Shown one piece after another: positions 1 to 6,994 of a stretch of 20,545 nt of DNA. The notes beneath the pieces are model-generated. The model did not search any database and was not told the DNA's origin. It worked only from the letters and a program-made list of their open reading frames with translations. The position numbers and the translations under genes are program-made. The stretch comes from Candidatus Altarchaeota archaeon (GTDB lineage: Archaea; Altiarchaeota; Altiarchaeia; IMC4; QMZM01): positions 1 through 20,545 of the forward strand of contig JAFGDV010000008.1 of assembly GCA_016931955.1 (NCBI GenBank). Direction: 5' to 3'. Position 1 is the stretch's first letter. Each line of letters opens with the position of its first letter.

Positions 1-37
1 ATCGTCTAACCTATGACTATGACCCAGAAGAATCCCC

Positions 38-109
38 TATTCCCCAGATTTTGGTTTCGACTATGAAAACAGGGGTGAATCCGAATCCAACAGCAGTAAC
101 ATCATCTAA
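38..109 (+). repeat. Copy A of a ~70-base direct repeat flanking the first ATPase gene
   Basis: This stretch aligns base for base with 1572-1640 downstream of the ATPase gene (offset 1534). They differ by scattered substitutions and a single 3-base indel. Read in the frame that begins at 38, it encodes a short acidic, Ser-rich tail (core GFDYENRGESES) ending at TAA 107-109. Copy C ends at TGA at the matching place. The codon-sized indel and shared stop suggest a decayed C-terminal coding tail, although a non-coding repeat is equally possible. A second partial copy follows 70 bases on. Confidence 0.6.
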
Positions 110-110
110 C

Positions 111-151
111 TCTTCAGAACTCGGTTTCGGCTGTGAAAATTGGGTGAATCC
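111..151 (+). repeat. Copy B of the direct repeat, partial and frame-shifted
   Basis: The unit starting CTTCAGAACTCGG repeats copy A at a period of 70 bases: GGTTTCG lies at 53 in A and at 123 in B. Its lead-in CAGAACTCGG also matches copy C at 1579-1588. Relative to A it has lost one base in the middle, so the peptide-like tail is out of frame. After 151 the similarity ends, and about 45 bases later the ATPase promoter begins. Confidence 0.55.
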
Positions 152-195
152 AGGTCCGCATGTCTCAAGTCAGTCATGCACCTTGTAAATAGAAA

Positions 196-205
196 TATTT
201 AAATA
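196..205 (+). promoter_or_regulatory. TATA box of the first ATPase gene
   Basis: The palindrome TATTTAAATA ends 23 bases before the ATG at 229. This is where an archaeal TATA box would sit for a leaderless or near-leaderless transcript. No Shine-Dalgarno sequence precedes the ATG. The same ten bases sit 22 bases before the ATG of the ATPase at 19369. Confidence 0.6.
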
Positions 206-228
206 CTTTTAATTTTAATAGTATTATT

Positions 229-1527
229 ATGGAATATTTGGAAAGAATCCTATTAGATGAGATCAAGAAGTGGGTGGGGAGGAGAGAGATCATACTCATT
301 AAGGGACCGCGGCAATCAGGCAAAACCACCCTTCTTGAAATACTAGGAGAGTGGCTTGAAAAAAAGGGTGTAAAAAAAGAGAACATAATCTACCTGAATT
401 TTGAAGACAGGGAGATACTGGAGAAATTCACCACGGACTCGAAGAGGTTCACTACAAGCTTTATTGCAGACAAAAGCGAGAGATATTTTGTTTTAATAGA
501 TGAAGCCCACTACTGCAAAGACATCGGCCAGAAACTGAAATTACTCTACGACTCATTCAAGAATGTAAAATTCATCATAACAGGTTCATCCTCTCTGGAG
601 ATCACATCCGAAACAGCAAGATTCTTGGTCGGAAGATTATTCTCCTTTGAGTTAATGCCCCTCAACTTCTATGAATTCCTGAATTCACGGGATAAACGGC
701 TTGCAAGGGTTTTCCTTGAAAAACACAAACAAGTAAGGGAATTTATATTTGAAGGGAAAGACCTTGAAATCCCTTCAACTGACATCTTCTCAGGGGATCT
801 ATTAGGATACTGGGAAGATTTTATGATGTTTGGCGGCTATCCCGAGGTTGTTAAAACAGAAAGAGAAGAGGAAAAGAGGATTATACTGAAAAACATCTTC
901 GATACTTATATAGAGAGGGACATAGTTTCATTCCTTCAGATTACCGACACAATAAAATTCAGGAAACTAACAACATTGCTTTCCTCCCAAATAGGTCATC
1001 TAATCTCCTACGAGAAATTAGCAACCTCATCTCAGAGCTATTTCAAAGAGATCACCAAGTTATTGGATATCCTCCAGCAGACCTATGTTATAAAACTCCT
1101 GAGACCCTTCCACAGAAACCTGGTTACTGAACTGAGGAAAAACCCGAAGGTTTATTTTGTAGACCCTGGTTTAAGGAACTATGCTGTTAACAATTTCAAT
1201 ACCCTTGATCTGAGGGAGGATCGTGGGGAACTGGCAGAAAATTTTGTTTTGAACGAATTGAATTTTCTTGCAGCAGATAGGTTCTTCATCAACGTCTGGA
1301 GAACAACAGCTAAGGCGGAGGTGGATTTTGTGTTGAATAATACGAATGAAACAATTCCCCTAGAAGTTAAATTCGAGGAACTGAAAAAGGAGAGGATCGG
1401 AAAGAGTTTGTTGAGTTTCATAAACAACTATCATCCAGAAAGGGCAATAATCGTAACAAAAAATTTTTGGGGTGAGAGAAGAATCGGAGACACAGTAATA
1501 AAATTTATCCCAATCGTCTATCTGTAA
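229..1527 (+). CDS. AAA-type ATPase with C-terminal DUF4143/nuclease-like domain (COG1373 family)
   Basis: The 432-residue protein has a P-loop GPRQSGKTT at residues 26-34, a Walker B stretch FVLIDEAH with D91-E92, and a sensor-like ITGSSS at 118-122. Next come an arginine-rich helix and the LMPLNFYEFL segment typical of these ATPases. The C-terminal part has E337, then EVD at 364-366 and EVK at 379-381, spaced like a PD-(D/E)xK nuclease fold. The family is widespread, often mobile, and of unknown biochemical role. The sequence alone does not show whether the nuclease-like site is active. The gene stands alone behind its own TATA box, is flanked by direct repeats, and converges on a broken relative. 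The family call is firm; the role is open. Confidence 0.88.
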   Translation: MEYLERILLDEIKKWVGRREIILIKGPRQSGKTTLLEILGEWLEKKGVKKENIIYLNFEDREILEKFTTDSKRFTTSFIADKSERYFVLIDEAHYCKDIGQKLKLLYDSFKNVKFIITGSSSLEITSETARFLVGRLFSFELMPLNFYEFLNSRDKRLARVFLEKHKQVREFIFEGKDLEIPSTDIFSGDLLGYWEDFMMFGGYPEVVKTEREEEKRIILKNIFDTYIERDIVSFLQITDTIKFRKLTTLLSSQIGHLISYEKLATSSQSYFKEITKLLDILQQTYVIKLLRPFHRNLVTELRKNPKVYFVDPGLRNYAVNNFNTLDLREDRGELAENFVLNELNFLAADRFFINVWRTTAKAEVDFVLNNTNETIPLEVKFEELKKERIGKSLLSFINNYHPERAIIVTKNFWGERRIGDTVIKFIPIVYL

Positions 1528-1571
1528 TCAACTGAAAATAAAATGCCTTTACACCCCTTATTCTGTTTAAA

Positions 1572-1640
1572 TACACTCCAGAACTCGGCTTCGATTATGG
1601 GGGCAGGGATGAATCCGAATCATCCGGCAACATCATCTGA
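1572..1640 (+). repeat. Copy C of the direct repeat, downstream of the first ATPase gene
   Basis: This copy matches 38-109 and lies 45 bases after the stop of the ATPase gene. In the comparable frame it reads a peptide with core GFDYGGRDESES and ends in NII-stop, as copy A does, with one codon fewer. The frame is open from 1542, but there is no convincing start. The rest of the 1528-1677 gap holds nothing else I recognise. Confidence 0.6.
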
Positions 1641-1677
1641 TCCTAAGAGACTATGATCTGCATTATACTAACCGCGG

Positions 1678-2700
1678 TTATTCCCCTAGCAGGGCTAGGA
1701 ACAGGCTTACTGGCAGGATTAACAGCTTGTCTTCGTATTTGAAGTCCTTCTTGCTTAATAGGATCCTCTCCTTGAAGGAATAGAAGTTCGGGAAGTCTTT
1801 CTTACCTACTTTGTTCTGGGATCTTAATTCCCCCCCTAGAAGGTGGTCGCCGACCTTAACCACAAAATCAGTCTCCTTTTTCTTCGCATAAAACCAGGGA
1901 AAATGCGAGACATCAAGATACTGTCTGTTTAACCTTGCCAGAGCCTCACAAACAACCCCCTGAAGCAGTTTATCCTCGAAACCCTCCGAATAATCTCCGT
2001 ATTTACCCATAGTTATAGACTTCAAGTAACCACCCGTTTTGAGGTAGATATAGAGATCGGCGTTGAGCTCGTCCAAAGAGGGCAGCAGATTCATGGCCTT
2101 CGATTTTAACTCTTCTACTCTCAAGCCTTCGTAGTTGATGTTGTTCTCTTTTAAGGCAGTCTTAAGGTCTTCACTTGAAAAATTGAGTAAAAAATCCCTG
2201 AAGCTTAAAAGCAAGAACAGTTTTACGTTTATGTCTCTCCTTGGGAGTCTCTCTGATCCCTTTTTCAGCAGTAAGGCATTTGACCCAGTTGCAACAAGTA
2301 ATTTGTTCTTACTGAGTTTCGTCTCAAGAAAATATTTTATTGCAAGCCCCCAATCCTTTATCTGGGTGACCTCATCCAAGAAGATGTATCTCCTCGTCGA
2401 ATCTGTGGAAATCTGGTCAAAATCCGAGAAAACATCGATTATATCTTTCTTTGAGTTCAGTGGCTCGCAGGAAAAATAGAGGATACTCCTTGGGTTCACG
2501 CCTTTTTGTATTAGATCATAGATAAAAAATTTTAGCTGAGTTGTTTTCCCAACCTGTCGGGGGCCAAGAATTAACGTATTTCTGGGTAAATTGAGGGCGT
2601 ATGTAAACCTCTGTTCTTTACTTAAAGACTTCTTTATCTTTTCATCGTCTTCTATCGCCTTCGGGTTTTTCCACTAGGGGTTTTGTAACGATAAATCCAT
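1678..2700 (-). pseudogene. DUF4143-type ATPase interrupted by an amber codon at position 9
   Basis: Read from the ATG at 2700, the frame begins MDLSLQNP, meets TAG at 2674-2676, then continues for 331 codons to the TAA at 1678. After the TAG comes WKNPKAIEDDE, a P-loop GPRQVGKTT (codons 46-54), a Walker B FLDEV and the ATGSN sensor motif. There is no ATG, GTG or TTG between the TAG and the P-loop, so the ORF starting at the next ATG (2499) lacks the ATP-binding loop and would be non-functional. Relatives of this family commonly start with an NPWW-like motif (from memory), so a TGG-to-TAG change at codon 9 is the simplest explanation. TAG serves as an ordinary stop at 6377, 14318 and 19131. 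The ends and reading frame are otherwise intact, so the lesion is recent or is a sequencing error. Confidence 0.8.
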
Positions 2701-2718
2701 ATTGTTATTATAATATCC
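2700..2718 (-). repeat. Operator-like direct repeat, start-proximal copy
   Basis: TATTGTTATTATAATATCC on the plus strand recurs at 2733-2751 with two or three changes, at a period of 33 bases. Its core contains the palindrome TATTATAATA. This copy lies between the TATA box and the ATG of the broken ATPase gene, where a bound repressor would block transcription. Confidence 0.5.
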
Positions 2719-2719
2719 G

Positions 2720-2730
2720 TTATTTATAGA
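2720..2730 (-). promoter_or_regulatory. TATA box of the broken ATPase gene
   Basis: On the minus strand CTATAAATAAC lies about 20-30 bases before the ATG at 2700. It is bracketed on both sides by copies of the 19-base direct repeat. No Shine-Dalgarno sequence precedes the ATG, so the message is probably leaderless. Confidence 0.5.
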
Positions 2731-2732
2731 TA

Positions 2733-2751
2733 TATTGTTATTATGATATCA
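2733..2751 (-). repeat. Operator-like direct repeat, upstream copy
   Basis: TATTGTTATTATGATATCA is the second copy of the 19-base element and lies just upstream of the TATA box. The 33-base spacing (about three helical turns) would place bound proteins on the same face of the DNA. The rest of 2752-2815 holds only T-rich tracts (on the minus strand) downstream of the dockerin gene. Confidence 0.5.
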
Positions 2752-2815
2752 AGTTAGAAACAGACTATAGTAGGATTGAAATTAAGAAAGAATAGATGGG
2801 AAGTAGTTTTTTCCT

Positions 2816-3205
2816 TCAATGTCTGCTCTTTATGATGAAGTAGGCAGATATTGGGCTTATCAGCATGACAATGACTGCAACAGCTGATGTGTTGAATTCT
2901 GGTACTGATAGGTCTTCCTGGCATCTTAGAGAGTATCCTGGATTATCTGGGTAACTAACGTAGTTTCCTATTAGCATGGCGTCTGCTATGTTTATCTCTC
3001 CATTTCCTGTGACTTCTGCAGCCCATTCACTGCAGATCTGGTATTGACCCGGATAGCTGACATAGTTCGCCAGTAACAGTGAGTCGTTCATATCTACGTT
3101 TCCGTCGCAGTTCACGTCTCCGCAGATCTCGTCCGCCATCACAAAGGTTGAGGTTATCAAACAGATTAAGGCAATGCCAAGAGCCATATATATTTTTTTG
3201 TTCAT
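2816..3205 (-). CDS. Small secreted dockerin-type protein with PEF-CTERM-like sorting tail
   Basis: The 129-residue protein has a cleavable signal peptide (residues 1-24, ending VMA). Two dockerin-like calcium loops follow: DVNCDGNVDMND and EVTGNGEINIAD, each continued by a LLxANYV or LIGNYV helix. The C-terminus is VPEF, a hydrophobic segment of about 20 residues, then KSRH. That arrangement matches PEF-CTERM sorting signals, which archaeosortases process in other archaea. No archaeosortase is in the window. Dockerins usually bind cohesins, but there is no catalytic domain here, so the protein may be a bare calcium-binding adaptor on the cell surface. A closely similar protein is encoded at 9036-9419. 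A TATA box (ATATATATAAA) lies about 15-25 bases upstream on the minus strand. Confidence 0.82.
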   Translation of the reverse strand: MNKKIYMALGIALICLITSTFVMADEICGDVNCDGNVDMNDSLLLANYVSYPGQYQICSEWAAEVTGNGEINIADAMLIGNYVSYPDNPGYSLRCQEDLSVPEFNTSAVAVIVMLISPISAYFIIKSRH

Positions 3206-3217
3206 TTTTAATCCTTA

Positions 3218-3232
3218 ATAATTTTTATATAT
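3218..3232 (-). promoter_or_regulatory. TATA box of the first dockerin gene
   Basis: On the minus strand an uninterrupted ATATATATAAAAATT run ends about a dozen bases before the ATG at 3205. Another TATA-like TTTATAAAG lies near 3244-3252. A weak AAGGA motif sits eight bases before the ATG, so leaderless and leadered starts are both possible. The gene therefore has its own promoter and need not depend on the lipoprotein operon upstream. Confidence 0.45.
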
Positions 3233-3271
3233 ATGGATTTTGGCTTTATAAATCATACATTATTTAGATTT

Positions 3272-3287
3272 GGATACAATGGTATCC
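3272..3287. other. Six-base-pair hairpin downstream of the lipoprotein operon
   Basis: GGATAC and GTATCC pair around the loop AATG. The hairpin lies about 40 bases past the stop of the last lipoprotein gene and ahead of the dockerin promoter. It is not followed by a T-tract on the minus strand, so it is not a classical terminator; it may stabilise or process the 3' end. Confidence 0.3.
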
Positions 3288-3325
3288 CTGCACCAAGATG
3301 CCTGATGGATTTTTCTCCATCTTTT

Positions 3326-3853
3326 TTAGAATCCTGCTCCCCCTCCTGTTGCGTCCGAGTCTGTCGGATCGAAGCCGGCTCTTCCAGGGTATTTTGGAGG
3401 AGTTGACTGGACTGCTTTGATGCATTCTTCTTTATTGTATGTTTGCGTGAATCCAATGTATGTTTCTGTCCCCATCTGGTCGCATATTGTCTGGTCCCCG
3501 TTGGCGACTGCCGTCCTCTGTATGCATTCCAGCCTTGAGTAGTCTCCTGTCTTGCTGGCTGGGTGGTTCAGCAGGTTGTTGCATAGGTCCGGTTTTCCTA
3601 GTTCTTCTGCGAGCTCCATGTAGCATCTTGTCTTGGGTGCGCTGTCTTCTATCTTCTGACAGGTCTCTGGTGTGTTTTTTCGGTCTGCAGCATCCTTGTA
3701 GCAGTGGCTCCTATCCCAGTCCGGGTTCACGCTTGAAGGATCCACGGTATCGCATACCCATTCTTCTCCGTAGCCTAGGAGCATGTCTATTTCAGCGCAT
3801 CCGCTCATGAGTACGAGCGCCATAATCAGCAAGGCGATTGTTATGTGTTTCAT
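3326..3853 (-). CDS. Lipoprotein with cysteine-spaced helical repeats (operon gene 4)
   Basis: This 175-residue protein begins with a lipoprotein signal ending in the lipobox LMSGC (Cys 19). From about residue 50 it has tandem units starting C-[YFIL]-x-x-x-A with the next Cys after exactly 13 residues: CYKDAADRKNTPETC, CYMELAEELGKPDLC and CIQRTAVANGDQTIC. The tail is Gly- and Pro-rich. It is clearly paralogous to the first gene of the same operon (6377-6925), sharing the CD-x-[VF]-DPS, PKTxCYME and DLCN landmarks in the same order. It starts two bases after the stop of the preceding gene (TGA-AA-ATG), so it is translationally coupled. The protein should be anchored outside the membrane, with the cysteines probably in disulfides. 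Function unknown. Confidence 0.75.
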   Translation of the reverse strand: MKHITIALLIMALVLMSGCAEIDMLLGYGEEWVCDTVDPSSVNPDWDRSHCYKDAADRKNTPETCQKIEDSAPKTRCYMELAEELGKPDLCNNLLNHPASKTGDYSRLECIQRTAVANGDQTICDQMGTETYIGFTQTYNKEECIKAVQSTPPKYPGRAGFDPTDSDATGGGAGF

Positions 3854-3855
3854 TT

Positions 3856-5805
3856 TCAGCTTCTCCGCGTGCTGAAGGTTACCTGTAGTGTCGGTTCCTT
3901 GTAGGTGCTTTCCCAGTATATCTCTGTGAAGCTGTGGTATGTGTACCTCTTGTCTGATCCCCTAGTCGCCTCCTGGTGTATCTCTGGTCCGTAGTTGACG
4001 TGGAATCTTACTTCTGACCCGGTTATTCTGCCGCTGAAGCTGGGTTCGCTGTAGAATCCGCTGCCTTTCATTTCTACGTCTTTTATCTGGAACTTGGCAA
4101 CGTAGGTGTCGCTGTATAGTTCTTTTCTTTCAGTGTCTATCCACTCGTATTCACAGGTGAGCCACTCTATGCGTGTTTCGTTTTCTGCTATCGCCCCTTC
4201 GATGGTCACCTTATGAGGTACTTTTCTGCCGTCTGGTTGTGTGACCTCCCAGGTATCCGTTACACTGAACAGCCTGCCGTTCCAGGTCAGATTCGCATTT
4301 CTTGTGCTGCAGCTGGCTGAGTTCGAGTCATTGTAGTCTCTCCTCTGGCCTTCTCGTATCTCGTATCTTTTCCCATACACTGAAAGCTGTGCACCCATTT
4401 GGTTCGTCGACAGCAGTCTTTCGTAGTCTGTCTGCGGCTTGTATGCTGGCTCAGTTATCACTGCAGTGGAGTAACCTTTGTCGACTACCTTTCCAGTGTC
4501 CTCATCCAGTAACTCCACTGTTATCTCATACGTATCCGCTTCAGTGAACGTGTATTCTATTTCCGCTTTCTCCGTCTCTTTCTTGTCTCCTGCAAAATTC
4601 CAGCTGTATAGTGGATTCTGCGGTGGATTGTAGCTTTTGGCCGTGAACCTGTATTTTGTGTTTTTCGTCCCTCTCAGTTCTTCGGGTGTTATCTCCATTG
4701 CTTCACCCAGGCATTCTCTTCGTCTTTCCTGGTCTATTATCTTGTCACAACATACCTCTTTCGCCTTCGTCGCTAGCTTCTGGCACCACTCTATTTCCTG
4801 TGTCACCTCTGCCCTGCATATCTCCTTAGAGTATAGTTTCTCGGGATCTCTTATGTCCTCGCATCCTAGGGCGTGGTCGGCGGACACCGCCGCCTTGTGA
4901 ATACATAGATCTTGTGTGAGGGGCTCTTTTATGGTCTTGCAGTTTTTGTTTTTCAACGAATTGAAAAGCATTTTCTTGCACGCTTCTTCATCCCCTTCGT
5001 TCTGTATTTTCTCGCATTCTGTGCTGTCTTCTCTGATCACTGCTAGACATACCTGCCTGAACACCCCACTCAGTTCTGCGCAGTCTTCTGGCATGAACTT
5101 CCCAGGATTTTCTTCCATGATCTTTATCCGGAGGTTGTCTTTTTGCGCGCCTGCCGGCATTTTTTCTGCCTTCATCATCAACGCTTCGAATTCTACGTCG
5201 CCGACTTTTTCCCCCACAGCTGCTTCAGCTGCTTCGTCTTTTGTCGGCTTGTAGTCTGTGTTCAGCCAGCTGCCCAGCTTCTCTAAGGCAGCTGACTTGA
5301 TCTTTTCCGCCCCGGCCTTTATCACTATCCCGATGTTGTTTCTCTGCATTATCCTCTGCTCCCATGATACTACTGGATCTTCTTCCAATAACTCGGTCGG
5401 CTGGATACTGAAACTTAGCTGGCTTATGTGCGATGCAAAGCTCTTCGGGATATTCTCTATGTGAGTTATCGTCTTCTCTTCGTTGCCCACATTCTCGAAA
5501 TACAGGAGCAGTGTTCCGTTCATCTCTTCTCCTTGGATGTCGTAGGTCATCGTCTTCTGCAGATAAATATTTTCTTCGATCTCTTCTCTGGGTGTGGCGT
5601 ATGTGATCCTGTCTGTTGTTCCGTCGCCGTCTAGGTCCTCCGTCGTTGTTTGCCCGTATTCTAGGTCCCCTAGTTCTATCACTATCGGCTCTGTCATTAT
5701 TGGCTCTTCGTATTCAGTTGATTCTTCCTGTGTTCCAATGCATCCAAGCAACAGTATTATCAGCGTTACTGTGGTGATTGTTTTCAGCATTTTCCGTTCT
5801 CGCAT
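3856..5805 (-). CDS. Large lipoprotein with cysteine repeats, PKD domain and C-terminal beta domain (operon gene 3)
   Basis: The protein is 649 residues with lipobox LLLGC (Cys 22). A calcium-loop-like DLDGDGTTD lies at 57-65. Residues 100-150 hold an IPKSFA/PVVSWE segment that I associate with archaeal surface proteins. A region at 242-366 has looser cysteine repeats with C-x10-C to C-x13-C spacing. A PKD-type domain follows at about 382-450 (YSWNFAGD and YTFTEADTYEITVEL). The last 180 residues look all-beta and match nothing I recognise. The start at 5805 has an upstream AAGGGGAT like the one before the operon's first gene. The alternative ATG at 5790 overlaps the preceding stop as ATGCTGA. 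This is the scaffold-sized member of the lipoprotein operon. Function unknown. Confidence 0.72.
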   Translation of the reverse strand: MRERKMLKTITTVTLIILLLGCIGTQEESTEYEEPIMTEPIVIELGDLEYGQTTTEDLDGDGTTDRITYATPREEIEENIYLQKTMTYDIQGEEMNGTLLLYFENVGNEEKTITHIENIPKSFASHISQLSFSIQPTELLEEDPVVSWEQRIMQRNNIGIVIKAGAEKIKSAALEKLGSWLNTDYKPTKDEAAEAAVGEKVGDVEFEALMMKAEKMPAGAQKDNLRIKIMEENPGKFMPEDCAELSGVFRQVCLAVIREDSTECEKIQNEGDEEACKKMLFNSLKNKNCKTIKEPLTQDLCIHKAAVSADHALGCEDIRDPEKLYSKEICRAEVTQEIEWCQKLATKAKEVCCDKIIDQERRRECLGEAMEITPEELRGTKNTKYRFTAKSYNPPQNPLYSWNFAGDKKETEKAEIEYTFTEADTYEITVELLDEDTGKVVDKGYSTAVITEPAYKPQTDYERLLSTNQMGAQLSVYGKRYEIREGQRRDYNDSNSASCSTRNANLTWNGRLFSVTDTWEVTQPDGRKVPHKVTIEGAIAENETRIEWLTCEYEWIDTERKELYSDTYVAKFQIKDVEMKGSGFYSEPSFSGRITGSEVRFHVNYGPEIHQEATRGSDKRYTYHSFTEIYWESTYKEPTLQVTFSTRRS

Positions 5806-6374
5806 TTATTTGATATCCCCTTGCAATCTTCGTCTGTCGTGCATGGTACGTGGCATTCTCCGTCGATGCATTTTCTGATGATGCAGCAGTCTTCGTCTGT
5901 CGTGCATTGGTTGATGAAGCCTTGGCAGTTCCAGGTCACGCAGTAGTCTTTCACGCAGCGGTAGTAGTTTTCTTCCACGCACTTGTTTCCGGGACAGCAT
6001 CTTTGGTCGCTGCAACCGCATTCTCGGCAGACGTATTCTTCATCGTATCCGCAGGGCTGCATCTCTCCTTCACAGGCTTTTACCTCCGGTTTTCCTGTGC
6101 AACACGTCAACGATATTGGGTCGTATCCGCCGCATACGTGGCAGGGTGGCTGGCCTTTTTTTCCGCATTCCACACATTCATAAGCATATTTTTGTTCTGC
6201 TTCCCTCCAGCCGGTGTCGCACGTCAAACCTGCATCGCATGCGCAGCAGTCGCAGCAGGGCTCCCATAATCCGCCGCATTCCAGGACTTCCTCTATCTCC
6301 TCTTTTTCTTCTTCCGTGCATCCCAAGAGTAGTATCATTACTGTGACAACCAAAACCAATTTTTTCCAGCCCAT
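5784..6374 (-). CDS. Extremely cysteine-rich small lipoprotein (operon gene 2)
   Basis: The 196-residue protein has lipobox LLLGC (Cys 19). By my count it has about 34 cysteines, roughly 17% of all residues. Cys pairs and CxxC/CxC motifs run throughout, for example CCDCCAC near residue 40. Two copies of CTTDEDC lie near the end, in a pattern resembling the Cys-rich modules of secreted eukaryotic and bacterial proteins. Such density suggests either many disulfides in an extracellular knot-like protein or metal or cluster binding; the sequence does not decide. It starts two bases after the stop of gene 1 (TAG-AG-ATG), and its stop overlaps the start of gene 3. No catalytic motif is visible. Function unknown. 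Confidence 0.72.
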   Translation of the reverse strand: MGWKKLVLVVTVMILLLGCTEEEKEEIEEVLECGGLWEPCCDCCACDAGLTCDTGWREAEQKYAYECVECGKKGQPPCHVCGGYDPISLTCCTGKPEVKACEGEMQPCGYDEEYVCRECGCSDQRCCPGNKCVEENYYRCVKDYCVTWNCQGFINQCTTDEDCCIIRKCIDGECHVPCTTDEDCKGISNKCENGKC

Positions 6375-6376
6375 CT

Positions 6377-6925
6377 CTACATCACGACTCCCGTTGTTGC
6401 TAAGTCTCCTGGTTCTCTGGGTTCAGGCACCGCAGGCATCCTGTTCTTTTTCTCTTCTTCTATTGCCTTCAGGCAGTTTTCTCTATTGTATGTGGGTCCG
6501 AAGAATGGACTGTAGCTGTATTCATACATTTGTTCGCATAGTTGGCCGTTGAGTGTCTTCACTGCGACTTTTTGTAGGCATTCTATCTGTGAGTATTCTC
6601 CGCTGCTTCCGGGGTTTATCGGCAGGTAGTTGCATAGGTCTCCTCGCCCTATTTTTTCCGCAACTTCCATGTAGCACTTGGTCTTTGGGGGTGAGCTTTT
6701 TATTTTGGCGCACAGGTTTGGGTCGCCTTTTCTCAGGGCCGCGTCTTTGAAGCAGTGGTCTCTGTCGAAGCTAGGGTCTACTGTGCTTGGATCGAAGTTG
6801 TCGCATGTTTTCTCTTCTACTGCGCCGATGACTTCGTCTATCATGTCTGATTCGCTCCAGGTCAGGCATCCCATGAAGAGGATCAATAATATAATTAGTC
6901 CGATGTATGCCCCTCTTTTTCTCAT
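6377..6925 (-). CDS. Lipoprotein with cysteine-spaced helical repeats (operon gene 1)
   Basis: The 182-residue protein has lipobox LFMGC (Cys 20). It has tandem units with exact C-x13-C spacing (CFKDAALRKGDPNLC, CYMEVAEKIGRGDLC, CLQKVAVKTLNGQLC) plus a final half unit. It is the paralogue of the operon's last gene (3326-3853), so the operon begins and ends with copies of the same gene around two different lipoproteins. Upstream, AAGGGGAT lies about eight bases before the ATG and is likely the ribosome-binding site. The divergent gene starts 69 bases away. Predicted outer-face membrane lipoprotein; function unknown. Confidence 0.75.
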   Translation of the reverse strand: MRKRGAYIGLIILLILFMGCLTWSESDMIDEVIGAVEEKTCDNFDPSTVDPSFDRDHCFKDAALRKGDPNLCAKIKSSPPKTKCYMEVAEKIGRGDLCNYLPINPGSSGEYSQIECLQKVAVKTLNGQLCEQMYEYSYSPFFGPTYNRENCLKAIEEEKKNRMPAVPEPREPGDLATTGVVM

Positions 6926-6994
6926 GTTTATCTATCCCCTTGATTCCTTAAAACTTGGCCTCTATTACTTAATGGGGTGAATAGGAGGTTAGTT
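6926..6994. promoter_or_regulatory. Divergent promoter region between the two surface-protein operons
   Basis: These 69 bases separate the minus-strand lipoprotein operon from the plus-strand pair. TTTTAAGG (minus strand, near 6946-6955) is a TATA candidate for the lipoprotein operon. TATTACTTAA (near 6963-6972) is an AT-rich candidate for the other side. The compact arrangement makes co-regulation of both operons plausible. Confidence 0.4.
6983..6988 (+). promoter_or_regulatory. Shine-Dalgarno AGGAGG that sets the start at GTG 6995
   Basis: A perfect AGGAGGT lies six bases before GTG 6995. The longer open frame begins at GTG 6977, upstream of this site and without any ribosome-binding site of its own, so 6995 is preferred. 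Confidence 0.75.

Noticed and set aside
38-151. CRISPR array
   Set aside because: Copies are long (~70 bases), divergent and contiguous rather than short identical repeats with unique spacers, and the third copy lies 1.4 kb away.
3-188. Open frame at the left edge as the end of a real gene
   Set aside because: It runs across two repeat copies in a frame different from the conserved tail-like reading, has no recognisable domain, and is only 61 codons long.
2674-2676. Pyrrolysine decoding of the in-frame TAG
   Set aside because: TAG ends the serA-like gene, DP2 and a lipoprotein gene in the same window, the site lies where relatives seem to have Trp, and no pyl genes are visible.
229-2700. 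Convergent ATPase pair as a toxin-antitoxin or defence module
   Set aside because: Both are members of the same ATPase family with separate promoters, and one is broken; nothing shows a toxin and antitoxin partnership.
3304-3327. Plus-strand hairpin with T-run as a terminator
   Set aside because: GATGGA/TCCATC followed by six T would terminate plus-strand transcripts, but no plus-strand gene lies upstream; the T-run is the Lys/stop end of a minus-strand gene.
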